A stretch of DNA of 64,000 bases from Paenibacillus sp. 32O-W (GCF_007679495.1 NZ_VEGP01000022.1:1-64000); one strand, 5' to 3'. Numbered from the stretch's first letter, positions 1-10,114 are shown. The notes: a model not told the origin generated them from the letters alone. Translations and numbers: made by a program.

Positions 1-48
1 GCGCTTATTTCATAGAATTATCCTACTTTCGCCTGCATTTCTTGGGAA

Positions 49-122
49 TAAGGTCATCTAGTTCCGTTAAAATGACCAAAAGGCCCTTTTGGAACGATTA
101 AGGTCATCTGGTTCCGTTAAAA
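49..122. repeat. Two direct 24-bp repeats flanking a palindrome
   Basis: Two near-identical 24-base copies lie at 49-72 and 99-122, 50 bp apart, and differ at one base (A or G at the eleventh position). The core reads AAGGTCATCT followed by GTTCCGTTAAAA. Between them is a perfect palindrome, CCAAAAGG-C-CCTTTTGG, at 76-92. No protein is encoded here. It could be a dispersed intergenic repeat or a regulator binding site; the sequence alone does not decide. Confidence 0.75.
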
Positions 123-496
123 CCAAACCGTGCAGGTTTCCATGATCATAATCGTACACTATTAATCGACAGCCTTCTTTTGTACAGGTAGATTCAAGCA
201 AATGGGCGAAAATGATCAAACTACCTTGAAAATCCATCTATTTTCATCATCTGATGGTGCCGCGGCCAGTGGTATGGGGGGGTTAATTGGAATATTTCAG
301 GCTGTTGGAAAATCGCTTCACGGAACTTGTCTGTTCATTTGTACAATATTTCATACAAAAAGCAGGGCCTTCGCTGCATATGTACAGCTGTTTATACGAT
401 ATTTCTGTGCATGCTGGAGTTGTGGCAGGAAGACCATGAATGTTTTCATACAAAATACCAGGGGGAATTCATAATACGAGCAGAGGAGGATCTGTC
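123..496. other. Intergenic region upstream of the MoxR operon
   Basis: No convincing gene is present. An open frame of 90 codons at 202-474 lacks a ribosome binding site and looks like chance (Cys-rich, no recognisable domain). AT-rich stretches around 340-410 could hold the operon promoter, but no clean -35/-10 pair with proper spacing was found. The Shine-Dalgarno sequence of the first real gene lies at about 483-490. Confidence 0.5.
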
Positions 497-1486
497 ATGA
501 TTGAAACGAAGCAGCAGCTGGAACAATGGATGGAAACGATCAACGCCATACGTGAGCAGGTGGCTGGCGTCATCGTCGGCCAACGGGATGTGGTCGAGCA
601 AATGCTGTGGTGTATTTTTGCCGGAGGGCATGCGCTAGTGGAGGGGATTCCCGGCTTGGGGAAGACGATGCTCGTTCGTACGATCGCCGACGCGATCGAC
701 CTGTCCTTTTCCCGTATTCAGTTTACACCGGATTTGATGCCGGCGGACATTACAGGAACGAATATCATTCAATTCGGGTTAAAAGGTGAAACGTCCTATC
801 AATTCCAGAAGGGCCCGGTCTTCGGCAATTTGGTGCTCGCCGACGAAATTAACAGGGCCACTCCCAAAACACAAAGCGCCCTCCTCGAGGCGATGCAGGA
901 GAAGACCGTCACGGTCGGCTCCGAAACCTACCCGCTTCCCCGCCCCTTCTTCGTTCTTGCTACACAAAACCCGCTGGAAAACGAAGGCACCTACCCGCTT
1001 CCGGAAGCCCAGTTGGACCGTTTTATGCTGAAGATTCAGGTATCCTACCCCTCCAGAGAAGAGCTTAAGGAAATTGTCGCGAGAACCACATCGGCGGCGG
1101 AGCTGCGGGCTCATAAAGTAGCAGACGGCCCGAGGGTGACCGAGATCCAGAATGGCGTCAAGGAGCTGTTGGTGGCTGACGATGTGCTCGATTATGCGGT
1201 CCGCCTCATTATGCTGACCCACCCGCAGGAGGCGGAGGCTCCCGATGCCGTCAAAAAATACGTCAGATTCGGCTCGGGTCCGCGGGGAATCCAGTCTATT
1301 ATTTCAGTGGCGAAGGTCAGGGCATTGTTTGCCGGTCGGCTGCATGTTTCCCGCAACGACATTGTTCAAGTGGCCATTCCGGCTCTTCGCCATCGGCTGT
1401 TTTTGAATTTTGAAGGCCAGGCGATGGGCAAGACGACCGATGAAATTCTGGAGGCCGTTATAGAGGAAGCGGAGCGGGGACAATGA
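497..1486 (+). CDS. MoxR-family AAA+ ATPase
   Basis: A 329-residue AAA+ ATPase of the MoxR/RavA class. Walker A (GIPGLGKT) lies near residues 50-57 and Walker B (LVLADEINR) near 112-120, followed by the usual arginine-finger region and a lid domain. MoxR ATPases act as chaperones that insert cofactors or remodel partners carrying VWA domains. Three VWA-type genes follow at once, so those are the probable partners. The start is set at ATG 497, preceded by GAGGAGG; an in-frame ATG at 440 has no ribosome binding site. The exact substrate is unknown. Confidence 0.93.
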   Translation: MIETKQQLEQWMETINAIREQVAGVIVGQRDVVEQMLWCIFAGGHALVEGIPGLGKTMLVRTIADAIDLSFSRIQFTPDLMPADITGTNIIQFGLKGETSYQFQKGPVFGNLVLADEINRATPKTQSALLEAMQEKTVTVGSETYPLPRPFFVLATQNPLENEGTYPLPEAQLDRFMLKIQVSYPSREELKEIVARTTSAAELRAHKVADGPRVTEIQNGVKELLVADDVLDYAVRLIMLTHPQEAEAPDAVKKYVRFGSGPRGIQSIISVAKVRALFAGRLHVSRNDIVQVAIPALRHRLFLNFEGQAMGKTTDEILEAVIEEAERGQ

Positions 1487-1540
1487 GCGAAGGATTGATC
1501 GTGTCGTTACTCGGGACGGACAGGAAGCGGAGGGAAGAAC

Positions 1541-2473
1541 ATGAATGAGGCCGGGGCAGGGAACAGTGAAGGCACGAAGAACACAGCGGCCGGTTTGGTT
1601 TCCCAGGAGGTGCTTCTTCGGCTGGAGCGTTCCTCCTTATGGGCCAAAGATCGCATACGCGGGACGATGCAGGGCAAACGCCGTTCCAAGCAGATGGGCA
1701 GTTCGCTCGATTTTGCCGATTACCGGCTGTATACTCCCGGAGACGATATCCGGCAATTGGACTGGAATGCCTACTGGAGGACAGGCAAGCCTTTCATTAA
1801 GCTGTATATGGATGAACAGGAGCTGCAGGTCAGCTTGTATGTGGACGGCTCGGCCTCGATGAAATTCGGCGCTTCCTCCAGAGGAGTCAATAAGTATCTA
1901 TTTGCGCGTCAACTGGCTGCCTGTATCGGATACACGGCTTTGTGCGGCTACGACCGGGTCGGAATCGGTGTATTCAGCGACCGCTTGTACGCCCGGCTGC
2001 CGATGATGCGCGGCAAAGCATCCGCTCAGCGAATATTTGATTTTCTGGCACGGACCGAATCCCGGGAAGCGGGGGATATTGCCGCTGCCTTAAGCCATCC
2101 TTCGTCGCTGCCTGTCCGGCCCGGAATGAGCTGGGTCTTCTCCGATTTCCTGTATGAATCCGGAGTGGAGCAGGCGCTTTCCTCTCTGCTGGCCGCCGGT
2201 CAGGAGATCGCTGTCGTTCAGGTATTATCGCCGGAGGAGGTAGACCCGGAGCTGTTCGGGGATCTTCGGCTGATCGACGTGGAGTCGGGAAGCGGCAAGG
2301 AAGTGGCCATATCCGGTAAAATTATTAAGGAATATAAAGCCGCGGTCCATCAATATACGGAAGCGCTGCGCAAATATTGCCTTGAACGGGGCATTGCCTA
2401 CCAGCTTGCAATAACGGATTCGCCGCTGTCTGTAACGATTACGGAGTTCAGGCGCAGCGGTTTATTGAAATAA
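1541..2473 (+). CDS. DUF58 family protein with degenerate VWA fold
   Basis: A 310-residue protein. The DUF58 hallmark (GDDIRQLDWNAYWRTGKP) lies at residues 68-84, followed by a VWA-like core with a MIDAS-type motif DGSAS at 102-106. DUF58 proteins are the standard neighbours of MoxR ATPases and are thought to be their metal-binding partners. No signal peptide or membrane segment is seen, so it is probably cytoplasmic or peripheral. ATG 1541 is preceded by GGGAAGAAC. It lies 54 bp after moxR in the same direction and is probably cotranscribed. The function is unproven. Confidence 0.9.
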   Translation: MNEAGAGNSEGTKNTAAGLVSQEVLLRLERSSLWAKDRIRGTMQGKRRSKQMGSSLDFADYRLYTPGDDIRQLDWNAYWRTGKPFIKLYMDEQELQVSLYVDGSASMKFGASSRGVNKYLFARQLAACIGYTALCGYDRVGIGVFSDRLYARLPMMRGKASAQRIFDFLARTESREAGDIAAALSHPSSLPVRPGMSWVFSDFLYESGVEQALSSLLAAGQEIAVVQVLSPEEVDPELFGDLRLIDVESGSGKEVAISGKIIKEYKAAVHQYTEALRKYCLERGIAYQLAITDSPLSVTITEFRRSGLLK

Positions 2474-2593
2474 TTTGTTCGCGGACAGGGGCTGCCCTTC
2501 TGCAAATCGCTGCAGGATCAGGCTCCCTTGGTTTTGATCTGCAGATGAGGAACGGTCCGTTGTAAATCGTATTGAAGCTCGAGGTGAGCCCTT

Positions 2594-4537
2594 ATGTTCT
2601 TTGAATCGTTGGCCGGCTTGTGGTTTGCGTTGTCTTTGCCGGCCATCATCGTCATGTATTTGTTCAAAAGAAAATATATCGATACTCCTGTGTCCAGCCA
2701 TCTGCTATGGAGCCGCGTCCTCAAGGATATCGAAGCGAATCGGCCGTGGCAAAAGCTGAGAAACCGACTGCTGATGCTCATCCAGCTATTGGCGGCGGCG
2801 CTTCTTGTGCTTGCATTGATGAAACCGTTCGTCTGGTCGGAACAGGAGGCCCGCGATCATGTCGTCCTCGTTGTCGACAACTCGGCCAGCATGCAGTCGC
2901 TCATCCGGAAGCCTTCGCAGGAAGGGGGTCCATATACCCGCTTGCAAGAGGCGAAGGACCGGATAAGGGAATGGGCGAAGCAAGAGGCTCGGGGAAGCCG
3001 GTTTACCGTCATTTCCGTTGGCGGCGTTCCTGAAGTGCGGCTTTCCTCGGACGACTCTTTCGCTGCTCTCGATCAAGCCCTTGCCGGAATTGACCCGTTC
3101 TATGGCACAGCCGCTTACGAAGAGGCGCTCTCGCTGGCTGCCGCCTTGACCCGTGAGGATCCCGAAGCGGAAATTCGCCTGGTAACCGACGGACAGTGGC
3201 CGGAATCGGCTGCGGCCGTTCGTCTGGACGTTCCGTGGACGGTGGATCAGCCAACCCGGTTGGATACGGACAATATTCAGGTTGTGCAATTCGGGGTCCG
3301 GGAGGACGGTACGGGGCAACGGACCGTTACTGCGGTGGCTACGGTTAAAAATTGGGGCGCACAGGAAGCCGTATTCGACGTATCCCTGTATGCCTCCGAC
3401 AGGCTCGCGGAGACGAAGCAACTGCAGCTTGCCGCAGGGGAACAAAGAACCGTCTATTTCCAAGGGCTTCCCTCGGCGGATTACTATCGGTTGGATGCCG
3501 AAGCGGATGATGTGCTGCAAGAAGACAACACCGCTTACGCCTTCCTCTCCGGCGGCCGGCATTTAACCGCGGTTCTGGCCGGCGAAGGGAACCTGTTTTT
3601 GGAAAAGGCGCTTTCGCTGGCCGGTGTGGATTTGCTCAAGGTGCAGCGGAGCGGAGCGACGTTCGCCATTCCGGAGAGCCCGTTCGACTTCGTAGTCGTT
3701 GATGCGGTCGAGAACTCCGCTATTGCGGGGGCGGAATGGCAGGAACTGCTGGCCGACAAGCCGGTCTGGTATGTTCGTACCGGCCTGGAAGGAGCGGAAA
3801 CCGCGGTCGGGGTTAACGATTATTCCGTGGCTGATCATCCGGTAACTCAATACATCTCTCTTCTCGATACGCATATTGCTTCCGCTCTGGCCGGGGAGCC
3901 GCCGGTATGGGCCAAGCCCATTATCACGGCCGGCCAGCTTCCTCTCGTCTATGCCGGGGAGGAGAATGGGCAGGAACGGCTGCTGTTTGCCTTCGACCTG
4001 CATGACTCCGATCTGCCGCTGCGTTCGGAATTTCCGATTCTGGTTCAGAATGCGGTAGAGTGGCTGGGCAAATCGCGGACGTCCAGCCTTGGTCTCGCCG
4101 CCGCTTCGGAGACGAGGGAGATTCCGGTCTCCCTGAAGGCGGCTCGCGCCCAATGGATAGCCGCGGACGGCGGGCAGGGATGGGACGCAGATATAGTGGA
4201 TGGCCGGGTCTCCAGCCTGCAGACGGTTCCTCCTGTTCCGGGGCTGTACCGCTTCGTGGAATGGGATGAGAACGGAACGGAGCTGCAATCGAGATGGCTG
4301 GCGTCAGTGATGGATTCGCGCGAATCCAATCTGGCGATGCAGCCCGGGCTAACCTTCGGTTCCGGCAGCCAAGAGGAGGCCGGTCCGAAGGAGAGCGGGG
4401 CGGATGCCGGTGAATCTCCGGCTGTCCGGCAGGCGGAAGGAAAAGCACCGGTACCGGTCACCTCATGGCTGATCGTTCTGGTTATAATAGTTGTTTTATT
4501 GGAATGGGGGGTGTATCAGCGTGGGAATTCAGTTTAG
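2594..4537 (+). CDS. BatA-like VWA domain membrane protein
   Basis: A 647-residue membrane protein. The N-terminus matches the BatA-type region (short hydrophobic helix at 8-24, then a second at about 58-77), followed by a VWA domain with MIDAS motif DNSAS at 95-99. A long extracytoplasmic middle part follows, and the protein ends with a transmembrane helix at about 625-641. The family is found in MoxR-DUF58-VWA operons (Bat-like, linked to stress tolerance in other phyla). GAGGTGA precedes ATG 2594. The 3' end overlaps the next gene. Its role here is inferred only from context. Confidence 0.85.
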   Translation: MFFESLAGLWFALSLPAIIVMYLFKRKYIDTPVSSHLLWSRVLKDIEANRPWQKLRNRLLMLIQLLAAALLVLALMKPFVWSEQEARDHVVLVVDNSASMQSLIRKPSQEGGPYTRLQEAKDRIREWAKQEARGSRFTVISVGGVPEVRLSSDDSFAALDQALAGIDPFYGTAAYEEALSLAAALTREDPEAEIRLVTDGQWPESAAAVRLDVPWTVDQPTRLDTDNIQVVQFGVREDGTGQRTVTAVATVKNWGAQEAVFDVSLYASDRLAETKQLQLAAGEQRTVYFQGLPSADYYRLDAEADDVLQEDNTAYAFLSGGRHLTAVLAGEGNLFLEKALSLAGVDLLKVQRSGATFAIPESPFDFVVVDAVENSAIAGAEWQELLADKPVWYVRTGLEGAETAVGVNDYSVADHPVTQYISLLDTHIASALAGEPPVWAKPIITAGQLPLVYAGEENGQERLLFAFDLHDSDLPLRSEFPILVQNAVEWLGKSRTSSLGLAAASETREIPVSLKAARAQWIAADGGQGWDADIVDGRVSSLQTVPPVPGLYRFVEWDENGTELQSRWLASVMDSRESNLAMQPGLTFGSGSQEEAGPKESGADAGESPAVRQAEGKAPVPVTSWLIVLVIIVVLLEWGVYQRGNSV

Positions 4538-7457
4538 CACCCCTTGGCTGCTGCTGCTCCTGCTTCCGGCCGTGTACTTGTTATACCGTTTCGGACGGGG
4601 AACCGTTCGGTTGAGCGGGAACAGGAAGCGACTTGCCATTGCCCTGAGAAGCGCCGTATTGCTGCTGCTCATCCTCGCTTTGGCCGGGATGCAGATCTAT
4701 TCTGTTCTGGAGCGTAAAGCGGTCGTCTTCGTCCACGACCGTTCGGACAGCATGCCGGAATCCGCGGCTCCACTGCTCGACTGGATGAAACTGGCGGCTG
4801 ATGCCAAAGGCACGGAGGATGCGGTAGGGGTTGTCGCCGCCGGGCTGGAACCTGCTGTGGAGCGCAAGCCCGATTCGCGGAATCTGGAGGGCTTCCAGTG
4901 GACAAGCCAGATCAATCGGCAATTCAGCAATCTGGAAGCGGGCTTGCGAGCGGCAGGCGGATTGCTGTCCGATGAGTATACATCGAGAATCGTTCTCGTC
5001 AGCGACGGGGAGGAGAACGCCGGCGATCTCCTGCGGCAAGCAAGGCTGCTTGGCGACAAAAACGTGCCGGTTGACGTCCTGTATGTTCCCAGGGAGAACG
5101 GACTGGATGTAGCGGTAGAGAGCATCAAAGTTCCGGAAAAGCTGTATCAGGCCGAGCAGTATACGCTGGAGGTCGTTCTGTCCAGTACGGAGGCCGTACA
5201 AGGTGAATTGCGCATCTATGAGGACAACCGGGAAATTTCGATCCAGCAGGTATCGCTGGAGCGGGGAGAGAACCGGTTCGCCCTGCAGAGTCTGGCCAAG
5301 GAACCCGGCTTTCACCGTTACCGGGCGGAAATCTATGTTCCCGGGGATACCCAAGCAGCGAACAATTCGGGGGCTGCCTTCAGCAGGGTGACGGGACCGC
5401 CGAAGGTGCTGATCGTTGAAGGCGAGCCCGGAACCTCCCAGAACTTGGCCTCGGTATTGGATTCGGGCCTTATCCCCTACGACATCCTCCCGCCGGAGAT
5501 GCTATCCCGGGAGTTGGCCGGATACACTTCCTATGAGAGTATTCTGTTAAATAATGTTCCTGCCACCCGGATGTCCGAGCTTCAGATGAGCATGATAGAA
5601 CAGGCGGTTCGTGACTACGGCGTAGGGCTGATCATGTTTGGCGGGGAGAACAGCTTCGGCTTGGGCGGTTATTTTCATACTCCGATCGAGAAAGCCCTGC
5701 CGGTTTATATGGATTTGCAAGGGAAGCGGGAGATCCCTTCCCTGGGACTTATTCTGGTGATTGATAAATCCGGCAGCATGTCCGGCGATAAAATAACATT
5801 GGCCCAGGAAGCGGCCACCCGAACGGTCGAGCTGCTTCGGGAGAAGGATACGCTCGGCATTCTGGCGTTCGATTCGAGCAACTGGTGGGTCTCCGAGCCG
5901 GATAAACTGACGGATAAAGAGAAGGTCATCGGGGAAATCAATTCGATCCCGGCCGATGGCGGAACGGAGATTTATCCTGCGTTGGAAGAGGCCTATGCCA
6001 AGCTTAAGCAGGTGGAAGCCCAGCGTAAGCATATCATCCTGCTTACCGACGGGCAATCGGCTACGAGTCAAAGCTACGAGCAGCTCACCGCCGGGATGAC
6101 GGAAGACAATATTACATTATCCACCGTAGCGATCGGCGACGGGGCGGATACCCAGTTGTTAGAGCGGCTGGCCAACCTGGCCAAGGGAAGATACTACTTT
6201 ACCAATGACCAGAGCACCGTCCCCGCAATATTCAGCCGCGAAGCGGTCATGGTTTCCCGCACGTATATTGTAGATCAACCCTTCGCACCGATCGTCGGGC
6301 AAGCGGCGGACTGGAGCAGTCTGTTCCGCAATGGAGTTCCGATGGTTCAGGCCTACATTGCCGCTACTCCCAAGGAGACGGCAGAAGTGGCCCTCATGAG
6401 TCCGGAACCCGATCCGCTGCTTGCCAGATGGCAGTATGGCTCCGGCAGGACGGTTGCCTGGACGAGCGATGTGACGGGCCGTTGGGCGAAGCATTGGATA
6501 GCCTGGGAAGGCTTCCCGGAAGCAATGAGTCAAATCATTAAATGGACGTTTCCGCAGTTTAACTCCTCTCCGCTCGAGATATCCACACAATTGAGAGGCA
6601 GTCAGCTTGCGTTGGATGTGAAAAGCCTCATGCCGGATTTTCAAGGAGAGCTTAAAGCGACGATAACTGACGAGGCTCTTGAGGCGCAGGAGGTGTCCCT
6701 TCATCCGGTTATACCGGGCCAATATACCGGGCAATTTCCGGTGACCCGGCCGGGGGCGTACTTGACTAAAATTGATGTCCTTCAATCGAAGGACGGAGAA
6801 GAAGATTCCGAAGTGATCGGAAGCATAACATCGGGCTTCGTCATTCCTTATTCGCCGGAGTACCGGATAACCGCTGGGGACGGCGAACAGAAGCTGCGCC
6901 GCCTGGCCGAGCTGACCGGAGGAAGAGTGCTCTCCGTGGATAGCCCGGAGCAGGTATTTGCCGTAGAGGCGGCAAGCAAGAAGCAGTATCGCGATTTGAC
7001 CTGGCCGTTACTGGCGGCGGCGCTGCTGCTGTGGCTTGCGGATATCGCCGTACGCCGTCTGTCGATTCCGTGGAGTCGTTTGGTTGGCTCCCTGGTGTTC
7101 TGGAGAGGAAGCGGCACAGGAAACACAGATCCGTCCGAATCGTCGGAAGGATCGGAGCTATTCCGCCGATTGCAGCAATCGAAGAATAAGGGCGCCGACT
7201 CCGGGAAGGAAAGGGCGGACGGCGCTGCAGCTTCCGGAGGAATGATTCGCTCCGCATTAGCTGAAGAGAAGCCGGTACCGGAGCAGCGATCGATCCCGGG
7301 GAACACTTTCGGGCATGGAACGAAGGACTCCGGAGAACCCCCGGGTCTTGCGGATTCCGGGAGGGATTCTGCGGCAGCCCGTAAGGAAGAAGCCAAGCAC
7401 TCGAAGGATGACACCATGAACCGGCTGCTTGCCGCCAAAAAACGCAGAAAATTATAA
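4521..7457 (+). CDS. Large VWA membrane protein with glutamine-amidotransferase-like region
   Basis: A protein of 978 residues from GTG 4521. That start has GGGGGG upstream and leads directly into a membrane helix; an in-frame ATG at 4491 lies deeper in the previous gene. Two N-terminal helices (about 8-22 and 39-60) precede a first VWA-like unit (DRSDS at 73-77), a class-I amidotransferase-like stretch (VLIVEGEPGTS), and a second complete VWA domain with MIDAS motif DKSGS near residue 415. A C-terminal helix lies at about 828-845, followed by a charged cytoplasmic tail rich in Ser, Gly, Glu and Lys. It probably works with the upstream ATPase and VWA proteins at the membrane. Substrate unknown. 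Confidence 0.85.
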   Translation: MGIQFSTPWLLLLLLPAVYLLYRFGRGTVRLSGNRKRLAIALRSAVLLLLILALAGMQIYSVLERKAVVFVHDRSDSMPESAAPLLDWMKLAADAKGTEDAVGVVAAGLEPAVERKPDSRNLEGFQWTSQINRQFSNLEAGLRAAGGLLSDEYTSRIVLVSDGEENAGDLLRQARLLGDKNVPVDVLYVPRENGLDVAVESIKVPEKLYQAEQYTLEVVLSSTEAVQGELRIYEDNREISIQQVSLERGENRFALQSLAKEPGFHRYRAEIYVPGDTQAANNSGAAFSRVTGPPKVLIVEGEPGTSQNLASVLDSGLIPYDILPPEMLSRELAGYTSYESILLNNVPATRMSELQMSMIEQAVRDYGVGLIMFGGENSFGLGGYFHTPIEKALPVYMDLQGKREIPSLGLILVIDKSGSMSGDKITLAQEAATRTVELLREKDTLGILAFDSSNWWVSEPDKLTDKEKVIGEINSIPADGGTEIYPALEEAYAKLKQVEAQRKHIILLTDGQSATSQSYEQLTAGMTEDNITLSTVAIGDGADTQLLERLANLAKGRYYFTNDQSTVPAIFSREAVMVSRTYIVDQPFAPIVGQAADWSSLFRNGVPMVQAYIAATPKETAEVALMSPEPDPLLARWQYGSGRTVAWTSDVTGRWAKHWIAWEGFPEAMSQIIKWTFPQFNSSPLEISTQLRGSQLALDVKSLMPDFQGELKATITDEALEAQEVSLHPVIPGQYTGQFPVTRPGAYLTKIDVLQSKDGEEDSEVIGSITSGFVIPYSPEYRITAGDGEQKLRRLAELTGGRVLSVDSPEQVFAVEAASKKQYRDLTWPLLAAALLLWLADIAVRRLSIPWSRLVGSLVFWRGSGTGNTDPSESSEGSELFRRLQQSKNKGADSGKERADGAAASGGMIRSALAEEKPVPEQRSIPGNTFGHGTKDSGEPPGLADSGRDSAAARKEEAKHSKDDTMNRLLAAKKRRKL

Positions 7458-7603
7458 ATGAGTCAGAAAAAAGAATAAAGTCGGAGAAAAAGGCGGTTTC
7501 TGGAAAAATATCGCGAGTATTGGCGTGATGACTGGAAATTTTACTCTATTTCCGCTACACTGTTTGTAAGACTTGTCGCATTCTGTCAAGCGGGAGGAAG
7601 GCC

Positions 7604-8086
7604 ATGCAAAGAAACAATTTTTCCATCGGTGTATTGTTAATAGGAATTGCCGTTGTTCTGATTTTGGGCAAACTGGGCGTTTTCAGCTTCCTGGGTTACA
7701 TCTTCTGGCCGTTGATCGTACTTGCGGTCGGCCTCGGGCTGCACTTTCTGTTCTTCAGCAAAGTTTTGCCTTCCGGGGTGCTGGTTCCCGGCGGAATGCT
7801 GGTCACCTATTCGGTATTGTTTTTCCTGTGTAATTTGTTCGGCTGGCACTGGATGAAATATTTATGGCCATTCTTTATTTTCGGTGTCGCCGTCGGACTG
7901 TACGAGCTGTATCTGTTTGACCGCAACAGTCCGAGGCAGCTGTGGTTGGTTTCCATTGTGCTGGCAGTTATATCGGCTGTGTTCTTTGCGTTAATGTTTA
8001 TCTTTACCGGGGGTATCTATGTTGTAGCGGCTATTTTGCTTGCAGCGGGATTGTTCATGGTGCTGCGCAGACCCAAGACCTGGTAA
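7604..8086 (+). CDS. Small polytopic membrane protein, LiaI/LiaF-like N-terminal region
   Basis: A 160-residue, highly hydrophobic protein with about six predicted membrane segments and almost no soluble part. The start MQRNNFSIGVLLIGIAVVL, followed by FWPLIVLAVGLGL, resembles the transmembrane part of LiaF/LiaI-like (DUF5668) proteins that sense cell-envelope stress. No DUF2154 sensor domain follows. GGGAGGAAGGCC precedes ATG 7604. It stands 146 bp after the VWA operon and before typA, which has its own promoter. Function unknown. Confidence 0.7.
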   Translation: MQRNNFSIGVLLIGIAVVLILGKLGVFSFLGYIFWPLIVLAVGLGLHFLFFSKVLPSGVLVPGGMLVTYSVLFFLCNLFGWHWMKYLWPFFIFGVAVGLYELYLFDRNSPRQLWLVSIVLAVISAVFFALMFIFTGGIYVVAAILLAAGLFMVLRRPKTW

Positions 8087-8110
8087 CCGTTACCGGCATA
8101 CAGCTCAGCC

Positions 8111-8139
8111 TTGATTTTTGCAGGGCATAAGCGTATAAT
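8111..8139 (+). promoter_or_regulatory. Sigma-A type promoter of typA
   Basis: TTGATT at 8111-8116 and TATAAT at 8134-8139 are separated by exactly 17 bp. They lie 137 bp before the typA start and just after the small membrane protein gene. Confidence 0.75.
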
Positions 8140-8154
8140 AGGTATGATAATGAG

Positions 8155-8182
8155 GCGTCGGCGCTTAAAGGTCCGACGCTTC
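8155..8182 (+). promoter_or_regulatory. Hairpin in the typA 5' leader
   Basis: GCGTCGG at 8155-8161 pairs perfectly with CCGACGC at 8173-8179, followed by TTCTTTC. It lies within about 10 nt of the expected typA transcript start, so it is a 5'-leader structure rather than an ordinary end-of-gene terminator. It could be a weak attenuator or a stabilising hairpin. Confidence 0.5.
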
Positions 8183-8275
8183 TTTCGTGGACGGGACGAA
8201 CAACGGATTCATCCGGAACAAGCTCGGTGAATTTTTGCTTTCGTTACTCTATTCGTCAGAGAGGACAGACATTTT

Positions 8276-10114
8276 ATGCACGCAAGAGATAAAATTAAGA
8301 ACATAGCGATTATTGCACACGTAGACCACGGCAAAACAACATTAGTGGACCAATTGCTGAGGCAGTCCGGCACGTTCCGCGAGAACGAAGCGCTGCAGGA
8401 ACGCGCTATGGATTCCAATGATCTGGAGCGGGAGCGGGGCATTACTATTCTTGCTAAGAATACATCCATCCATTACAAAGATTATCTAATTAATATTGTT
8501 GACACTCCGGGCCACGCCGATTTCGGCGGAGAGGTAGAGCGGATTATGAAGATGGTAGACGGAGTGCTTCTGGTTGTCGATTCGTTCGAGGGCTGTATGC
8601 CGCAGACCAAATTCGTACTTCGCAAAGCATTGGAGCATCAGCTTCAGCCGATTGTTGTCGTCAACAAAATCGATCGTCCGAACGCACGGCCGACCGAGGT
8701 GATCGACGAGGTTCTGGAGCTGTTCATTGAGCTGGAAGCGAATGACGAACAACTGGATTTCCCCGTTGTCTATGCTTCCGGGCTGCAGGGCAAATCGAGC
8801 CTGGACCCCGATGTTCAAGGCGACACGATGGAAGCTCTTTACGAAGCTATCGTCCGGCATATCCCATCGCCTACAGAAAGCGTAGAGAAGCCTCTTCAGT
8901 TCCAGGTTACATTGATGGACTATAATGAATATCTGGGCCGTATCGCCATCGGCCGCGTGAACCGGGGACAGATCCGGCAAGGCCAGCCGGTGGCGGTTAT
9001 AACCCGCGAAGGCGGAACCAAGCACGCAAGGGTGGAGAAGCTGTTCGGGTTCCAGGGATTGAAGCGGATTGAAGTCCCGGAAGCGGGAGCCGGGGATATT
9101 GTAGCCATTGCCGGGATTAAAGATATCAACATCGGCGAGACGATCGCAGACCCGGCCAACCCGGAGGCGCTGCCCGTTCTGAAAATAGACGAGCCTACCT
9201 TGCAGATGACTTTCCTGGTCAACAACAGCCCGTTTGCCGGAAGAGAAGGGAAATGGGTCACCTCCCGTAAGCTTCGCGAACGACTGGACAAGGAACTGGA
9301 GACGGATGTCAGCCTGCGGGTGGAAGAAACCGACAGCCCGGATGCGTTCATCGTTTCCGGAAGGGGAGAGCTGCACCTGGGCATTCTGATCGAAAATATG
9401 CGCCGGGAAGGCTTCGAGATTCAGGTATCCAAGCCCGAAGTCATTATTAAAACGATCGACGGCCAGAAGATGGAGCCGATTGAGCGGCTCATTATCGATA
9501 TCCCCGAGGAAAGCATGGGGGCGGTCATGGAAAGTCTCGGCACGCGCAAAGCAGAAATGGTGAATATGACAAATAACGGCGGGCAGGTCCGGTTGGAATT
9601 TCTTATTCCGGCACGCGGTCTGATCGGATACCGTACCCATTTTCTTACACTGACCCGCGGATATGGGATTATGAATCACGCCTTTGACAGCTATGGCCCC
9701 TACCAAGGAAGCGGGGTCGGCGGAAGACATCAGGGCGTTCTCGTGTCGAGCGAAACCGGTGTAGCGACCTTGTATGGGATTCTATCTATTGAGGACCGTG
9801 GAACTCTCTTCCTTGAACCCGGAGCAGAGGTCTACGAAGGAATGATCGTAGGTGAGCATAACCGGGATAATGACATTATAGTCAACATCTGTAAGGAAAA
9901 GCAGTTGACCAACGTTCGTTCCGCAACGAAGGAAGATACGGTCAAAATGAAAACGCCGCGGTTATACAGTCTGGAACAGGCTCTGGAGTATTTGAACGAT
10001 GATGAATATTGCGAAATCACTCCTAAATCGATCCGGCTGCGCAAGAAAATACTAAACAAAAGTGAGAGGGAGCGGGCAGAAAAGCATCGCAAATTGTCCG
10101 AAGCCAACAGTTAA
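8276..10114 (+). CDS. typA: Ribosome-associated translational GTPase BipA/TypA
   Basis: A 612-residue translational GTPase of the BipA/TypA family. The P-loop AHVDHGKT is near residues 14-21, DTPGH near 76-80 and NKID near 130-133, followed by EF-G-like beta-barrel, domain III and V modules and the BipA-specific C-terminal domain. It binds the ribosome and assists 50S assembly and stress adaptation. GAGAGGACAG precedes ATG 8276. The homologue in B. subtilis is ylaG, followed as here by ylaH, which supports the identification. Confidence 0.97.
   Translation: MHARDKIKNIAIIAHVDHGKTTLVDQLLRQSGTFRENEALQERAMDSNDLERERGITILAKNTSIHYKDYLINIVDTPGHADFGGEVERIMKMVDGVLLVVDSFEGCMPQTKFVLRKALEHQLQPIVVVNKIDRPNARPTEVIDEVLELFIELEANDEQLDFPVVYASGLQGKSSLDPDVQGDTMEALYEAIVRHIPSPTESVEKPLQFQVTLMDYNEYLGRIAIGRVNRGQIRQGQPVAVITREGGTKHARVEKLFGFQGLKRIEVPEAGAGDIVAIAGIKDINIGETIADPANPEALPVLKIDEPTLQMTFLVNNSPFAGREGKWVTSRKLRERLDKELETDVSLRVEETDSPDAFIVSGRGELHLGILIENMRREGFEIQVSKPEVIIKTIDGQKMEPIERLIIDIPEESMGAVMESLGTRKAEMVNMTNNGGQVRLEFLIPARGLIGYRTHFLTLTRGYGIMNHAFDSYGPYQGSGVGGRHQGVLVSSETGVATLYGILSIEDRGTLFLEPGAEVYEGMIVGEHNRDNDIIVNICKEKQLTNVRSATKEDTVKMKTPRLYSLEQALEYLNDDEYCEITPKSIRLRKKILNKSERERAEKHRKLSEANS

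Noticed and set aside
202-474. Plus-strand frame of 90 codons before the MoxR gene
   Set aside because: No ribosome binding site, no homology recognised, Cys- and Phe-rich low-quality composition, runs into the moxR leader.
8486-9730. Minus-strand open frame of 414 codons opposite typA
   Set aside because: Shadow of typA; the translation has no recognisable motif and no ribosome binding site.
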